Origin: Aromatoleum anaerobium
GTDB lineage: Bacteria > Pseudomonadota > Gammaproteobacteria > Burkholderiales > Rhodocyclaceae
Assembly: GCF_012910705.2 (NCBI RefSeq)
Contig: NZ_WTVG02000040.1
Coordinates: 1-64,000 of the forward strand
Direction: 5' to 3'
DNA length: 64,000 nt
Shown: positions 30,651 through 40,738 of the stretch, piece after piece
Layout of the letters: every line of letters begins with the position of its first letter
How positions within the stretch are numbered: the first letter of the stretch is position 1
Translations under genes and position numbers: made by a program
The notes under the pieces: generated by a model
What the model was told of the DNA's origin: nothing
Seen by the model: the letters and a program-made list of their open reading frames with translations, nothing else
The model's database searches: none

Positions 30651-32459
30651 TCAAGCCGCGAGCAGCAACTCCACCGGCACGCCGACGCGCACGTTGCCCC
30701 AGTGCCGCCCGGCGATCATGATCGGCATCGCGATGTCGCACAGGATGTCGCCGGTATCGCGCAGGAAGGTCTGCAGCAGCACCGCCTCGGTGTTCCGCGC
30801 GGAACGCAACTCGGCCGGCCGGTCGAACTTCCGGCACGTGCGGTTGCCGCCGAGGTCGATGTCCGGATTGCCGGTCAGCGGGCGCGAGTACTTGAGGTTG
30901 TGGGCAGCCAGGTAGCTGTCGGTGTTCACCGCCACCGCGGCGGCGCAGCCCGGGATCGCCGCGAGGCAGTCTTCGAGCAGCTGCTGGCAGCGGCGACCGT
31001 ACTCGTCGCCCCAGGACACCTTGAACTTCTGCGGCCGGGTGTTCGCCACCGGCTGATAGCGGCGGTCGAAGATATCGATGCCCGCACGCGCCATTTCGTC
31101 GAGTTGAGCCTGGATGCGGTCGCGGAAGATCCGCGCCTGGTCCATCGCGTGGTCGAACGCCCCCTGGCCGATGCGGAACCGCGACACGAGCTCCTGCACC
31201 GCTTCGGTGGCCCGCGAAAGCTCGACCGTGCACTGTTCGGATTCCGCCATGTTCGCCGCGACCGTGCCCGACACGTCGTGGATCGTCGTGACGTTTTCAT
31301 GCACCTGCCCGTTCGTCGCCGACAGCTCCTCCATCGCCGTGGCGATCTGCAGCAGCTGTTCGCCGGTGGTCTCGAATTCGCCGACCATGAACTCAAAATG
31401 CTCGGCGGACTTCCCGACGACCTCGCGCGCCTGCAGCACATCGGCGTTGATGACGACGTTTTCCGCGCGGGTGGTCATGACGCGGCCGATCATCCCGTCG
31501 ATGTTGTCGGTGATCTCCTCGGCGGCCCGGTTCACCCGTTCGGCGAGCTTTCTCACCTCGTCGGCGACGACTGCGAAGCCGCGCCCGGCTTCCCCGGCAC
31601 GCGCGGCCTCGATCGCCGCGTTCAGCGCGAGGAGGTTCGTCTGGTCGGCGATCGCGCGGATCAGCGAAGCGATCTGCTTGACGCTCTCGGAGCGCTCCGA
31701 CAGGTCGTCGACGGTGTGGTTGAAGTGCAGCACCTTCTCGCTGACCGCGTTGATCTTCCCCGCGATGTCCTGCATCTCGTGCAGCGAAGCGCGCGCGATC
31801 TCGAGGTTCTTCGTCGTCGACGCCGAAATGTTCTGTGCGCTCGCCGATACGCTCTCGATCGCCGCGGTCGACTCGGTGCTCGCGGCGAACACCACTTCGG
31901 TCATCGTCCCCTGCGTCTGCGCATCCTGCGCCGAACTCTCGACGTGGGCCCTGACCCTGACGGCGTCGCGCGCGATGCTCACGCTCCGGGTGCGGACTTC
32001 GCTGATGATGTGGCGCATCTTCGCCGCAAACCGGTTGTAGCTCATCGCGAGCTGGCGCAGTTCGTCGTGCGTCGCCAGCGGCAGGTTGCGCGAGAAGTCG
32101 CCTTCGCCCTGCGCGATCTCGTTGAGGATCCGCGTGATGACCCGCACCGGCCGCACGATGAGGTGGCGCATGTACAGGATCTGGCCGATGTTGACGCACA
32201 GCGCGATCGCCGTCAGCGCGAACATCAGGTACAGCCCGCCGTCGAGCGACGCCATGATCTTCTGCGCGGCCGCCTGCGCCACCTCGCCCGTCGCCAGCAA
32301 CCCGCGGATCTGGTTCTGCTGATGGAGGTAGACGGCGAGGTAGAACAGGTCGATGAAGAAAAGCAGGAGAAAACTGCACAGCTTCTTCGTCAGCGAGTTC
32401 CAGAACGTCTTTTCAACCCATTCGTATAATTGCGAAAACATGGGAGTTCCCGTTTGCAT
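30651..32459 (-). CDS. Methyl-accepting chemotaxis protein with extra C-terminal sensory-like domain
   Basis: Protein of 602 residues (an internal start at 32441, MFSQLYEW, is possible). Two membrane helices (about 29-46 and 80-98) enclose a very short periplasmic loop. A HAMP domain follows, then the cytoplasmic signalling domain with the hairpin tip '[44 protein letters not shown]'-type core; only that family signature is diagnostic. About 190 residues continue after the signalling domain ('[20 protein letters not shown]', '[20 protein letters not shown]', '[16 protein letters not shown]'), so sensing is probably cytoplasmic and C-terminal. It is divergent from lysS. Confidence 0.9.
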   Translation of the reverse strand: MQTGTPMFSQLYEWVEKTFWNSLTKKLCSFLLLFFIDLFYLAVYLHQQNQIRGLLATGEVAQAAAQKIMASLDGGLYLMFALTAIALCVNIGQILYMRHLIVRPVRVITRILNEIAQGEGDFSRNLPLATHDELRQLAMSYNRFAAKMRHIISEVRTRSVSIARDAVRVRAHVESSAQDAQTQGTMTEVVFAASTESTAAIESVSASAQNISASTTKNLEIARASLHEMQDIAGKINAVSEKVLHFNHTVDDLSERSESVKQIASLIRAIADQTNLLALNAAIEAARAGEAGRGFAVVADEVRKLAERVNRAAEEITDNIDGMIGRVMTTRAENVVINADVLQAREVVGKSAEHFEFMVGEFETTGEQLLQIATAMEELSATNGQVHENVTTIHDVSGTVAANMAESEQCTVELSRATEAVQELVSRFRIGQGAFDHAMDQARIFRDRIQAQLDEMARAGIDIFDRRYQPVANTRPQKFKVSWGDEYGRRCQQLLEDCLAAIPGCAAAVAVNTDSYLAAHNLKYSRPLTGNPDIDLGGNRTCRKFDRPAELRSARNTEAVLLQTFLRDTGDILCDIAMPIMIAGRHWGNVRVGVPVELLLAA

Positions 32460-32647
32460 GGCCCGATTGCCCTTACGGCATCATGCCCCGCGACTTGAGC
32501 CCCGGTTGCACGTTGCAGCAAATATTTCGCCGTGCGCCCGCCGGCCCGCGCCCATGCGGCACGCTCGACACGCTTCGCGGCCGGCGCCAATTTGCCCGCG
32601 CTCCGTCCACGTGCCACAATCACCGCTTTTATGCCCCTTGCCGATTC

Positions 32648-34156
32648 ATGAGCGACCAGAACAACAATTCCGCCGCCTCGCAGGACGAGAATCACATCAT
32701 TTCCGAGCGGCGCGAAAAGCTGGCCGCGTGGCGTGCCGACGGCCGAGCCTTCCCGAACGATTTCTCGCGCGAGAACATCGCCGGCAAGCTCGATGAAATC
32801 TACGGAGAAAAGGAGTCGCACGAGCTCGACGCGACGCCGGTCGAAGTGAAAGTGGCCGGGCGCATCATGCTCAAGCGCGTGATGGGCAAGGCGAGCTTCA
32901 TCACGATCCAGGATCTCTCCGGACAGATCCAGCTGTACGTCACGCGCGACGCGGTCGGCGAGGACGTCTACGCCGACTTCAAGCACTGGGACAGCGGTGA
33001 CATCGTCGGCGCCGTCGGCACGCTGTTCAAGACGCGCACCGGCGAGCTGTCGGTGAAGTGCACCGAGATCCGCCTGCTGACGAAGAGCCTGCGCCCGCTC
33101 CCGGACAAATTCCACGGCCTGACCGACGTCGAACAGAAATATCGCCAGCGCCACGTCGACCTGATCATGAACGAGCAGACGCGCTTCACGTTCGTCGCGC
33201 GCAGCCGCATGGTGCAGTCGATCCGCAACTACATGATCAGCCACGGCTTCCTCGAAGTCGAGACGCCGATGATGCATCCGATCCCGGGCGGCGCCGCGGC
33301 GAAGCCCTTCACGACGCACCACAACGCGCTCGACATGGAACTCTTCCTGCGCATCGCGCCGGAGCTGTACCTCAAGCGCCTCGTCGTCGGCGGCTTCGAG
33401 AAAGTCTTCGAGGTGAACCGCAACTTCCGCAACGAAGGCCTCTCCCCGCGCCACAATCCCGAATTCACGATGATGGAGTTCTACGAGGCCTACGCGAACT
33501 ACAAGAGCCTGATGAACTTCACCGAAGGCCTGCTGCGCCAGGCCGCGCGCGAGGCGCTCGGCACCGAAGTGTTCGTCTACCAGGGACGCGAGCTCGACCT
33601 GTCGAAGCCGTTCGCGCGGCTGACGATCGTCGAGGCGATCCACCAGTACCACCCGGGCTTCTCGATCGCGCAGCTCAACGACGAAGCCTGGCTACGCGCC
33701 AAGCTGACCGACCTCAAGGCCAAGCTGCGCGACGGCGCGGGCCTCGGCACGCTGCAGCTGATGCTGTTCGAGGAGACCACCGAAGCCGAGCTGTGGGAAC
33801 CGACGTTCATCATCGACTACCCCGCCGAGGTGTCGCCGCTCGCGCGCCGCAACGACGCGAACCCGGAGATCACCGAACGTTTCGAGCTCTTCATCGTCGG
33901 CCGCGAGATCGCCAACGGCTTCTCCGAGCTGAACGACCCGGAAGACCAGGCGGCGCGCTTCCTCGAGCAGGTCAAGGCGAAGGAGGCCGGCGACGAAGAG
34001 GCGATGTTCTACGACGCCGACTACATCCGCGCGCTCGAATACGGCCTGCCCCCGACCGGCGGCTGCGGCATCGGCATCGACCGCCTGGTGATGCTCCTGA
34101 CCGACAGCCCGAGCATCCGCGACGTGATCCTGTTCCCGCAGATGCGCTCGGAGTGA
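32648..34156 (+). CDS. lysS: Lysyl-tRNA synthetase, class II
   Basis: Protein of 502 residues. An N-terminal OB-fold anticodon-binding domain ('[20 protein letters not shown]') is followed by the class II catalytic core: motif 1 '[20 protein letters not shown]', motif 2 '[20 protein letters not shown]' and motif 3 '[15 protein letters not shown]'. The ATG at 32648 gives the standard length. A short GGCGCC-GCAA-GGCGCC hairpin (34186-34201) lies after the stop, before mnmC. Confidence 0.97.
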   Translation: MSDQNNNSAASQDENHIISERREKLAAWRADGRAFPNDFSRENIAGKLDEIYGEKESHELDATPVEVKVAGRIMLKRVMGKASFITIQDLSGQIQLYVTRDAVGEDVYADFKHWDSGDIVGAVGTLFKTRTGELSVKCTEIRLLTKSLRPLPDKFHGLTDVEQKYRQRHVDLIMNEQTRFTFVARSRMVQSIRNYMISHGFLEVETPMMHPIPGGAAAKPFTTHHNALDMELFLRIAPELYLKRLVVGGFEKVFEVNRNFRNEGLSPRHNPEFTMMEFYEAYANYKSLMNFTEGLLRQAAREALGTEVFVYQGRELDLSKPFARLTIVEAIHQYHPGFSIAQLNDEAWLRAKLTDLKAKLRDGAGLGTLQLMLFEETTEAELWEPTFIIDYPAEVSPLARRNDANPEITERFELFIVGREIANGFSELNDPEDQAARFLEQVKAKEAGDEEAMFYDADYIRALEYGLPPTGGCGIGIDRLVMLLTDSPSIRDVILFPQMRSE

Positions 34157-34218
34157 TCCCGGCCGCTCCGTCACACCGCAATCCGGGCGCCGCAAGGCGC
34201 CTTGTCGTTTCCGAGGCT

Positions 34219-36141
34219 ATGCCCACCGTGCCCATCGACCCCGCCCGCCTGGCTTTCACCGACGACGGCACACCCTGCTCCGCAGCCTTCGGCGACGTCT
34301 ATCACGCGCGCGGCAGCGGACTCGAACAGGCGCGCTTCGTCTTCATCGCCGGCAATGGCCTGCCCGAGCGCTGGCAGGGGCGCGAGCGCTTCACGATCCT
34401 CGAAACCGGTTTCGGTTTCGGGCTGAACTTTCTTGCGACCTGGGGGGCGTGGCGAGCCGATCGGCAGCGCTGCGAGCGCCTGCATTTCGTCTCGGTCGAA
34501 CGCCATCCCTTCGCGCGGGAAGACCTCGCGACCTTGCGCGCGCGCTGGCCCGAGCTCGCCCCGCTGGCCGCCGAGCTGGCGGACAACTGGCCGACGCTGA
34601 CATCCGGCGTGCACCGCCTGCATCTGGATGGCGGCCGCGTCGTGCTGACGCTGCTGCTCGGCGATGCACGCGAACTGCTGCCCCAGCTCGAATGCAGCGC
34701 CGACGCGTTCTTTCTCGACGGCTTCTCGCCAGCCTGCAACCCGGAACTCTGGTCCGCGGCGCTGCTCGGGGAACTCGGTCGACTGGCGGCACCCGATGCG
34801 ACGCTCGCGACCTGGTCGGTGTGCGGCGACGTGCGCCGGGGACTCGCCGCGGCCGGCTTCGACTGCGAAAAAGCGCCCGGCTTCGGCGGCAAGCGCAAGA
34901 TGTGCCGGGCGCGCCATCGCGGCGTCGGCACACGGCCCGCGCCAGCGGCCGCAGCCGCGGGGCATGCGCTGGTGATCGGTGCCGGGCTCGCCGGCAGCAG
35001 CACTGCGGAGCGGCTCGCGGCGCGCGGCTGGCGCGTCGACGTCATCGACGCGGCGGGCGGCCCCGGCGAGGGTGCGTCCGGCAACCTGACCGGCGTGCTG
35101 CGCCCGCTGCCGAGCCTCGACGACAACCGGCTGGCGCGCATCACGCGGGCCGGCGCACTGTATGGCCTGCATCACCTGCGCCAGCTGACCAAAGCCGGAC
35201 TGCCGGTGCGCTGGGACGCGTGCGGGGTGCTGCATCTCGCGCGCGACCCGGTCCACGAAGGCAAGCAGCGCCGCGTCATCGAAGCTCATCGTCCGCCGCC
35301 CGACTACCTGCGTTTCGTCGAACGCGACGAAGCCTCCGCGCTCGCCGACTGGCCGCTGCCGGTTGGTGGGTGGTGGTTTCCGCAGGGAGCGTGGGTTTGT
35401 CCACCGAGCCTTTGCGCGGCGAACCTGATGACCCGTCCCGACCTCATCCGCTGTCACTTCGGACGCGCGATGCAGCGGCTCGAAGCGAGCGTCGATGGCT
35501 GGACCGCGTTCGACACCGACGGCAAGGCGATCGCCAGCGCCCCGGTCGCCGTGCTCGCGAACGGCGTCGGCATCCGCGCCGTGCCGCAGGCGGCGGCGCT
35601 CCCGGTGCGCAGCGCGCGCGGCCAGGTGACGCATCTCACCGCCGCGGCCGGCAGCTCGCCGAACGTCGTGGTATGCCGGCTCGGCTACGTCAGCCCGGCG
35701 CTCGACGGCGTGCGCAGCGCCGGGGCGACGTTCTCGGTCGATGACGACGAGCCGGCGCTGCGCGACGCGGACCAGCGCGAAAATCTCGCGAAGCTCGAAT
35801 TCATCCTTCCCGGCTACGCCGCGGCGGTCGACACCGCGGGTCTCGCGGGGCGCGTCGGTTTCCGCCCTGCGTCCCCCGACCGCCTGCCGATGGTGGGTGA
35901 AGTTCCCGCCGTCCTGCGCGCCGACCGTGCCACGCCGCTGGCGCAGATTCCCCGCCACCCCGGGCTGTATGCGGTCGCCGGCTTCGGCGCGCGCGGCCTG
36001 GTGTGGGCGAGCCTTGCCGCCGAGCTGCTCGCCAGCCGCATCGCAGGCGAACCGCTGCCGCTCGAGCGCGAGCTCGTCGACGCCCTCGACCCCGCCCGTT
36101 ACCTGCTGCGACCGGTACGCGGCATAACCCCGGAGGGATAA
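34219..36141 (+). CDS. mnmC: Bifunctional tRNA wobble-uridine modification enzyme MnmC
   Basis: Protein of 640 residues. The N-terminal half is a SAM-dependent methyltransferase ('FTILETGFGFGLNFLATW', 'DAFFLDGFSPACNPELW', 'FGGKRKMCRA'). The C-terminal half is an FAD oxidoreductase ('ALVIGAGLAGSSTAERLAAR', 'GFGARGLVWASLAAELLAS'). MnmC removes the carboxymethyl group of cmnm5U and methylates the product to mnm5U at the wobble position of tRNAs. The ATG at 34219 follows GAGG at short spacing and starts the conserved ARLAFTDDGTP segment. This modification acts on the same tRNA base as SelU, encoded 16 kb away. Confidence 0.94.
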   Translation: MPTVPIDPARLAFTDDGTPCSAAFGDVYHARGSGLEQARFVFIAGNGLPERWQGRERFTILETGFGFGLNFLATWGAWRADRQRCERLHFVSVERHPFAREDLATLRARWPELAPLAAELADNWPTLTSGVHRLHLDGGRVVLTLLLGDARELLPQLECSADAFFLDGFSPACNPELWSAALLGELGRLAAPDATLATWSVCGDVRRGLAAAGFDCEKAPGFGGKRKMCRARHRGVGTRPAPAAAAAGHALVIGAGLAGSSTAERLAARGWRVDVIDAAGGPGEGASGNLTGVLRPLPSLDDNRLARITRAGALYGLHHLRQLTKAGLPVRWDACGVLHLARDPVHEGKQRRVIEAHRPPPDYLRFVERDEASALADWPLPVGGWWFPQGAWVCPPSLCAANLMTRPDLIRCHFGRAMQRLEASVDGWTAFDTDGKAIASAPVAVLANGVGIRAVPQAAALPVRSARGQVTHLTAAAGSSPNVVVCRLGYVSPALDGVRSAGATFSVDDDEPALRDADQRENLAKLEFILPGYAAAVDTAGLAGRVGFRPASPDRLPMVGEVPAVLRADRATPLAQIPRHPGLYAVAGFGARGLVWASLAAELLASRIAGEPLPLERELVDALDPARYLLRPVRGITPEG

Positions 36142-36580
36142 TTTGCATCTATCATGAGTACACATGTTGCCGCCACAGCTACACGCTTTACGGTATTTGC
36201 GCCCCCTCCCCCCATGCGTAAGATCGGGCCGACTTGAAACTACTCGAAAAAACAGCAGGCCGATTTCCCGAGCTGCCGGCACAGGCGGCGTGACGCCCCG
36301 GAATCATGATGTCCAGATGAAGGTACGCGCGATGGAATTATCGAGCCGCATGATGACCGACCTGCGGGTCGGACCGATCCGGGTGGAGGAGACAACCGGA
36401 TTCCGGATGCCCGCGCTGCGGGCTTCCCTGAAATCAGCGTTTATTTCGTTTGCCCGCACCGGAAGCATGAAGCGTGAACGCGCCCGTGCAGCCGAGTGCG
36501 GCGGGAGTGCAGGATGACTGGTGGAAGACGAGCCGGCTCTCCTGTAACCGACGCAGCGCAACAGTTCGAAAAGTGGGTAC
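36142..36580. other. 439-bp region without a convincing gene
   Basis: This is the only gap above 300 bases. It lies between mnmC and the next sensor kinase gene. A short reading frame on the plus strand (about 36317-36517, starting MKVRAMELSS after AGATGAAGG) could encode a basic peptide of about 66 residues, but nothing in it is recognisable and codon choice is unremarkable. No terminator, tRNA or strong promoter is seen. It may hold the promoter of the two-component pair. Confidence 0.5.
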
Positions 36581-39067
36581 TTGATGACCGGGAATAATCG
36601 GGCGGCGCGGATCGCTCCCGCGAATGTGGACGCCGCCCTCGTCGACAGCACCGACCAGATGCTGGGCCTGCTGAGCTGCGACGGCACGCTGTTGCGGGCA
36701 AACCGGAGCCTCGTTGCGTTCTTCGACATCCCGGCGGACGAAATCGTCGGGAAGCCTCTATGGTCGGCTCCGGGCTGGGAAAGGTGGGGGATCGGCACGC
36801 TGAACATCAAGCGCGCGGTCAGGGAAGCCGCGGCGGGCAAGGCGAGCCACCTGGTCGGGGTCCTTTCCGGCCAGTCGCACATCGGACACAGCGTCGAGCT
36901 CGATCTCGAACGCATCGCGGAACATTTCGGCCTCCAGCCGTCGATCGCGTTGATGGGCCGGTTCGACGCCATCGGGAAACAGCTTTCCAGCGCCCGGTCG
37001 CTTCGCCTTTCCCAGCTTTACGGCGCAATCTCGGACACCAACAAGGCGGTGATGCGCAGCTCGAAGCCCGAGGACGTGTATCGCGCGGTGTGCGACGCCT
37101 GCATCCGCCACTGCGGTTTCAAGCTCGCGTGGATCGGGCTTCACGACCCGCTGAGCGGTTACATCGTCCCGGTCGAGGCCGCAGGCCCCGCTGCTTCCTA
37201 CGTGGACGGCATCAGGACAGGGGCGAGTCCCGGCAGCATGGAGCGCTATGCCCCCGCTGACCCGACGGGCCGCGACCTGGTGGCGTCGATCGTGCCGGAC
37301 ATCGCGGCAGATCCCGACCTCGCTGCGTGGCATGCCGCCGCAGCCGCTCACGGTCTGGCGTGCCTCGTTTCCCTGCCCCTGCAGCGCAACGGCGCGCTGT
37401 TCGGCACGCTAAACGTCTACGGCGGCAAGGCGCATCGTTTCGACGACGAGGCGGTCGCGCTGCTCGAAGAGATGGCGGACAACGTTTCCTTCGCGCTCGA
37501 CCATTTCGACCGCGAGGCGCTGCGCTGCCACACCGAGGCCGCGTTGCGGGCAAGCGAGGCACGCCTGCAGGAAGCACAGGCGGTAGGCCGGATCGGCGAC
37601 TGGGAACTCGAGCGCGAAACCGGCGCGATGACGTGGTCACCCGAGCTCTTCCATCTCTTCGAACGCCCGCTGGAGATGGGCGCGCCGGACCTCGACGAGG
37701 CCCTCGCCTACTATGAGCCGGATACGCGTGAACAAACCCGCGCCCGCTTCCGCCACGCGATGGAGACCGGCGAGCGCTGCGAACTCGAACAGACGATCAT
37801 CCTTCCGTCCGGCGCGGTGCGTCACCACACAACCCAGATCGTCCCGCTGAAGGACGCCGACAGGTGGGTGTACAAGCTGTTCGGAACCGTCCAGGACATC
37901 ACCGAGCGCATGCTCACCGAACAGCAGCTTCGCCGCAAGACGCTCGAAATCGAGGATCTCTATCAGAACGCGCCGTGCGGCTACCAGTCGATCGACGCCG
38001 ACGGCGTCATCATCCGCATCAACGACACCGCGCTGAACTGGCTCGGCTACGCGCGCGAGGAGGTCGTCGGCAGGATGAGGGTGACCGACATCCTGAGTCC
38101 CGACAGCCAGCCGGTCTTTCTGGATCAGTTCCTGCGCCTGAAGCAGACCGGCCTCTTGCAGAGCCTGGAGCTCGAACTGATCCGCAGCGACGGATCGAGG
38201 CTGCCGGTGCAGGTCGACTCGACGGCGATCCTCGATGCCGACGGCCACTTCGTTGCGACCCGCACGATGCTGTCGGACAACTCGGCGCGCAAGCAGCTCG
38301 AGATCGAGCGCGCCGCACATGAAGCGCGCCTCGCCGAACTGTCGCGTCACATGGTCGACGTGCAGGAAAACGAACGGCGCAAACTGGCCGGTGAACTCCA
38401 CGACCGCGCGAGCCCGAACCTCGCCGCGCTGCAGCTGACGCTGTCGAACCTCGCGTGCGCGCTGCCGGCGTCGGTGTTGGCCGAACTGGAACCGATGCTC
38501 GGCGACGCCCAGGCCCTCCTGATCGACACCGCCGCCGGCATTCGGGAGATCTGCACGAACCTTCGCCCGGCGACGCTCGACTACGCCGGCCTGATCCCGG
38601 CGCTGCAGGATTACGCGCAACAATTCGCGCGCAGGACCGGCACCTCCATACGCCTCGACCTGGCGCCCCTCAAGACCCAGCTTCTGCCGAACGTTCAGTC
38701 GCTACTGTTCCGCATCGCCCAGGAAGCGCTCACGAACTGCGCCAAGCATGCCGATGCGGGAACGATCCACCTCCAGCTGGCGGAAACCGACGACGCCCTC
38801 ATCATGAAGATTTCCGACGACGGGGTCGGCTTCGATTCCTGTCTGCTGGGCGAAAGCGGCTCCAGGCCCGGGCTCGGTCTCATCACGATGAAGGAACGGG
38901 CAGAGTTCGCAGGCGGCCGCTTCACCATCACATCAAACCCTGTATCCGGGACGGAAATCACCGTGACATTCGACCTTCATGCACTGAACACCCTGTGGAA
39001 AACACGCCAGCATCCTTCGCGCCGCGCGAGCGATCGTCTGCTCCAGGCAGGACCGGGGCTCCTATGA
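36581..39067 (+). CDS. PAS-GAF-PAS-PAS sensor histidine kinase, NarX/HisKA_3 class
   Basis: Protein of 828 residues with no membrane helix, so probably cytoplasmic. Order: PAS-like domain (about 15-60), GAF (about 155-310; 'AVCDACIRHCGFKLAWIGLH'), PAS (about 330-445; 'GRIGDWELERETGAMTW'), PAS (about 455-575; 'LYQNAPCGYQSIDADGVIIR'), HisKA_3 dimerisation domain with phospho-acceptor His607 (KLAGELHDRA) and an ATPase domain ('FRIAQEALTNCAKHADAG', 'SDDGVGFDS', 'PGLGLITMKERAE'). Its stop overlaps the start of the response regulator (ATGA), so the two form a translationally coupled pair. Signal unknown. Confidence 0.93.
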   Translation: MMTGNNRAARIAPANVDAALVDSTDQMLGLLSCDGTLLRANRSLVAFFDIPADEIVGKPLWSAPGWERWGIGTLNIKRAVREAAAGKASHLVGVLSGQSHIGHSVELDLERIAEHFGLQPSIALMGRFDAIGKQLSSARSLRLSQLYGAISDTNKAVMRSSKPEDVYRAVCDACIRHCGFKLAWIGLHDPLSGYIVPVEAAGPAASYVDGIRTGASPGSMERYAPADPTGRDLVASIVPDIAADPDLAAWHAAAAAHGLACLVSLPLQRNGALFGTLNVYGGKAHRFDDEAVALLEEMADNVSFALDHFDREALRCHTEAALRASEARLQEAQAVGRIGDWELERETGAMTWSPELFHLFERPLEMGAPDLDEALAYYEPDTREQTRARFRHAMETGERCELEQTIILPSGAVRHHTTQIVPLKDADRWVYKLFGTVQDITERMLTEQQLRRKTLEIEDLYQNAPCGYQSIDADGVIIRINDTALNWLGYAREEVVGRMRVTDILSPDSQPVFLDQFLRLKQTGLLQSLELELIRSDGSRLPVQVDSTAILDADGHFVATRTMLSDNSARKQLEIERAAHEARLAELSRHMVDVQENERRKLAGELHDRASPNLAALQLTLSNLACALPASVLAELEPMLGDAQALLIDTAAGIREICTNLRPATLDYAGLIPALQDYAQQFARRTGTSIRLDLAPLKTQLLPNVQSLLFRIAQEALTNCAKHADAGTIHLQLAETDDALIMKISDDGVGFDSCLLGESGSRPGLGLITMKERAEFAGGRFTITSNPVSGTEITVTFDLHALNTLWKTRQHPSRRASDRLLQAGPGLL

Positions 39068-39711
39068 CGATCCGCATCGTACTGGCCGACGACCACCAGA
39101 TGTTTCGCCACGCGCTGCGCGCGATGCTCGAGAAGGAACCGGGAATCCGCATCGTCGGCGAAGCGAGCAACGGCGACGAACTGATCGACCTCGTCAGCCA
39201 CCAGCCGGTCGACATCGCCTGCGTCGATATCGGCATGCCGGGGATGAACGGCATCGAGGCGACGCGGCGCCTGCTGGCGATCCGCCCGCACGTGCGCGTG
39301 ATCGGGCTCTCGGCATTCTCCGACCGCCAGTTTGTCCTCGACCTGCTCAACGCCGGCGCGACCGGCTACGTGACCAAGGCCGAGGCCGGCGACGAGCTGT
39401 TGCGCGCGATCCACACCGTGCAGCAGTCGAAGACCTACCTCTGCCCGGATGTCGCCGCGACGGTCACCAGCGCCCTGCTCGACAACGCGCCGAAGGACAT
39501 CTCGGCGCCCCGCATCACCGCGCGCGAGCGCCAGGTGCTGCAGCTGATCGCCGAAGGCTACACGTCCACCCGCATCGCCGACCGGCTGCACCTGGCGCCC
39601 TCAACCGTCGAAGTGCACCGCCGCAACATCATGCGCAAGCTCGATCTGCACAGCGTCGCCGAACTGACGAAGTACGCGATTCGCAGCGGGATAACGACCG
39701 TTTCGGGCTGA
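39064..39711 (+). CDS. NarL/FixJ-type LuxR response regulator
   Basis: Protein of 215 residues. The receiver domain has acidic pocket ADD (8-10), phosphorylation site Asp55 (ACVDIGMPG) and conserved Lys in GYVTKAEAG. The C-terminus is a LuxR-type helix-turn-helix ('ITARERQVLQLIAEGYTSTR', 'LAPSTVEVHRRNIMRKLDLH'). It is the cognate partner of the overlapping HisKA_3 kinase. Targets cannot be read; the phasin gene is the next gene downstream. Confidence 0.95.
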   Translation: MTIRIVLADDHQMFRHALRAMLEKEPGIRIVGEASNGDELIDLVSHQPVDIACVDIGMPGMNGIEATRRLLAIRPHVRVIGLSAFSDRQFVLDLLNAGATGYVTKAEAGDELLRAIHTVQQSKTYLCPDVAATVTSALLDNAPKDISAPRITARERQVLQLIAEGYTSTRIADRLHLAPSTVEVHRRNIMRKLDLHSVAELTKYAIRSGITTVSG

Positions 39712-39976
39712 CTCGGGCTGACTGGAGATGGTTTTGCGCAGACTACCGGTTTTCAGGGACGCCAAACACGCCGATCTCCGTATATCCCCAAAGTGGGTTA
39801 GCAAGTAGCATTCCTCCTGCCCGTAGTGATCGTCGTCTTATGCATCTGGATTCAGTAGGCTATAGTGGCGGGACCAGGTGGTGAAAGAAGGGAACCAGCC
39901 TCCCGAAGCTTTTGACACCGGGCAACGGAGCTCGCTTCGGCGAGATCGGAACGCATATGTTTTCAGGAATTAAAAT

Positions 39977-40531
39977 ATGAATACTCTTCCTTCCGTACAG
40001 AAACTGACGCAGGCAGCGAACGGCAACCTCCAGGCTTTCCAGTCGTTCGCCGACATCGTCCTGAATGCGTCCGAGCGGCTCGTCGCGCTCAACATCGAGG
40101 CCGCCCGCACGCTGTGCAGCACCGCGACCGCGAATGCCGCGCCGCTGACCGCCAGCAATGACATGCGCGACCAGATCGCGGCGCGCATGGGTACGCAAGG
40201 CAAGATGTTCGAACAGGCCGCGGAATACTTCCGCAGCTTCAACGAGCTCTGCGCCAAGACCCAGAGCGAGGTCGCAGAGCTCAATACGCAGCGCCTGAAC
40301 GAAGTGTCGGAGTCGGTGCATGAACTGCTCGACAGCGTCGCCAAGGCGGGCCCGAGCGGTGCAGCCGATCTCGTCGCCGCGATGAAGAAAGCGATGAGCA
40401 ATGCCAGCGCCACCTGCGAGAACATGATCAAGACGACCCGCGACGTCACCGAGTCGAACCTCGCTGCCGCCAGCAACGCCCTGCAGCCGATGGTGACCGC
40501 GACGACGAAGCAAACGCGCAAGGTCGCCTGA
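39977..40531 (+). CDS. Phasin family protein (polyhydroxyalkanoate granule-associated)
   Basis: Protein of 184 residues, almost entirely helical, without signal peptide or membrane segment. The pattern 'NLQAFQSFADIVLNASERLVALNIEAARTL' and the amphipathic coiled-coil region up to 'NALQPMVTATTKQTRKVA' match the phasin_2 family, which coats polyhydroxyalkanoate granules. AGGA precedes the ATG. The gene is monocistronic: a strong terminator lies 75 bases downstream. No polymer synthase gene is in the window. Confidence 0.85.
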   Translation: MNTLPSVQKLTQAANGNLQAFQSFADIVLNASERLVALNIEAARTLCSTATANAAPLTASNDMRDQIAARMGTQGKMFEQAAEYFRSFNELCAKTQSEVAELNTQRLNEVSESVHELLDSVAKAGPSGAADLVAAMKKAMSNASATCENMIKTTRDVTESNLAAASNALQPMVTATTKQTRKVA

Positions 40532-40606
40532 CCGGCAGCCGGAAAGCAGAAAGAAATCCTCCGCAAGTCCCCGGGAACTCCCGGGTTGGGTGCGAAATGA
40601 ACCCCT

Positions 40607-40643
40607 CCCCGCGAAACCGCTCAGGCGGCGCGGGGATTTTTTT
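40607..40643 (+). terminator. Rho-independent terminator after the phasin gene
   Basis: The stem CCCCGCG / CGCGGGG has an inner CCGC/GCGG helix and is followed by a run of seven T. This is among the clearest terminators in the window and fits a highly expressed single gene. Confidence 0.9.
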
Positions 40644-40738
40644 GTTTCGCCCCGGTGCCTGCCGGCGTTGGTAACCGGCCGCGAGGGACGCCCTGCTCCG
40701 GAGTTGGAGCAGGGGGATCCAGCAGTAAGCCGCTCCGG

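Noticed and set aside
36164-36517. A 117-codon gene between mnmC and the sensor kinase gene
   Set aside because: No family resemblance, no good ribosome site at its first ATG, and low-complexity basic composition; kept only as a comment in the gap entry.
39723-39737. TGGAGATGGTTTTGC as a sigma-54 promoter of the phasin gene
   Set aside because: GG and GC are spaced correctly but the GGCAC block is absent and the distance to the gene is about 240 bases; likely chance.
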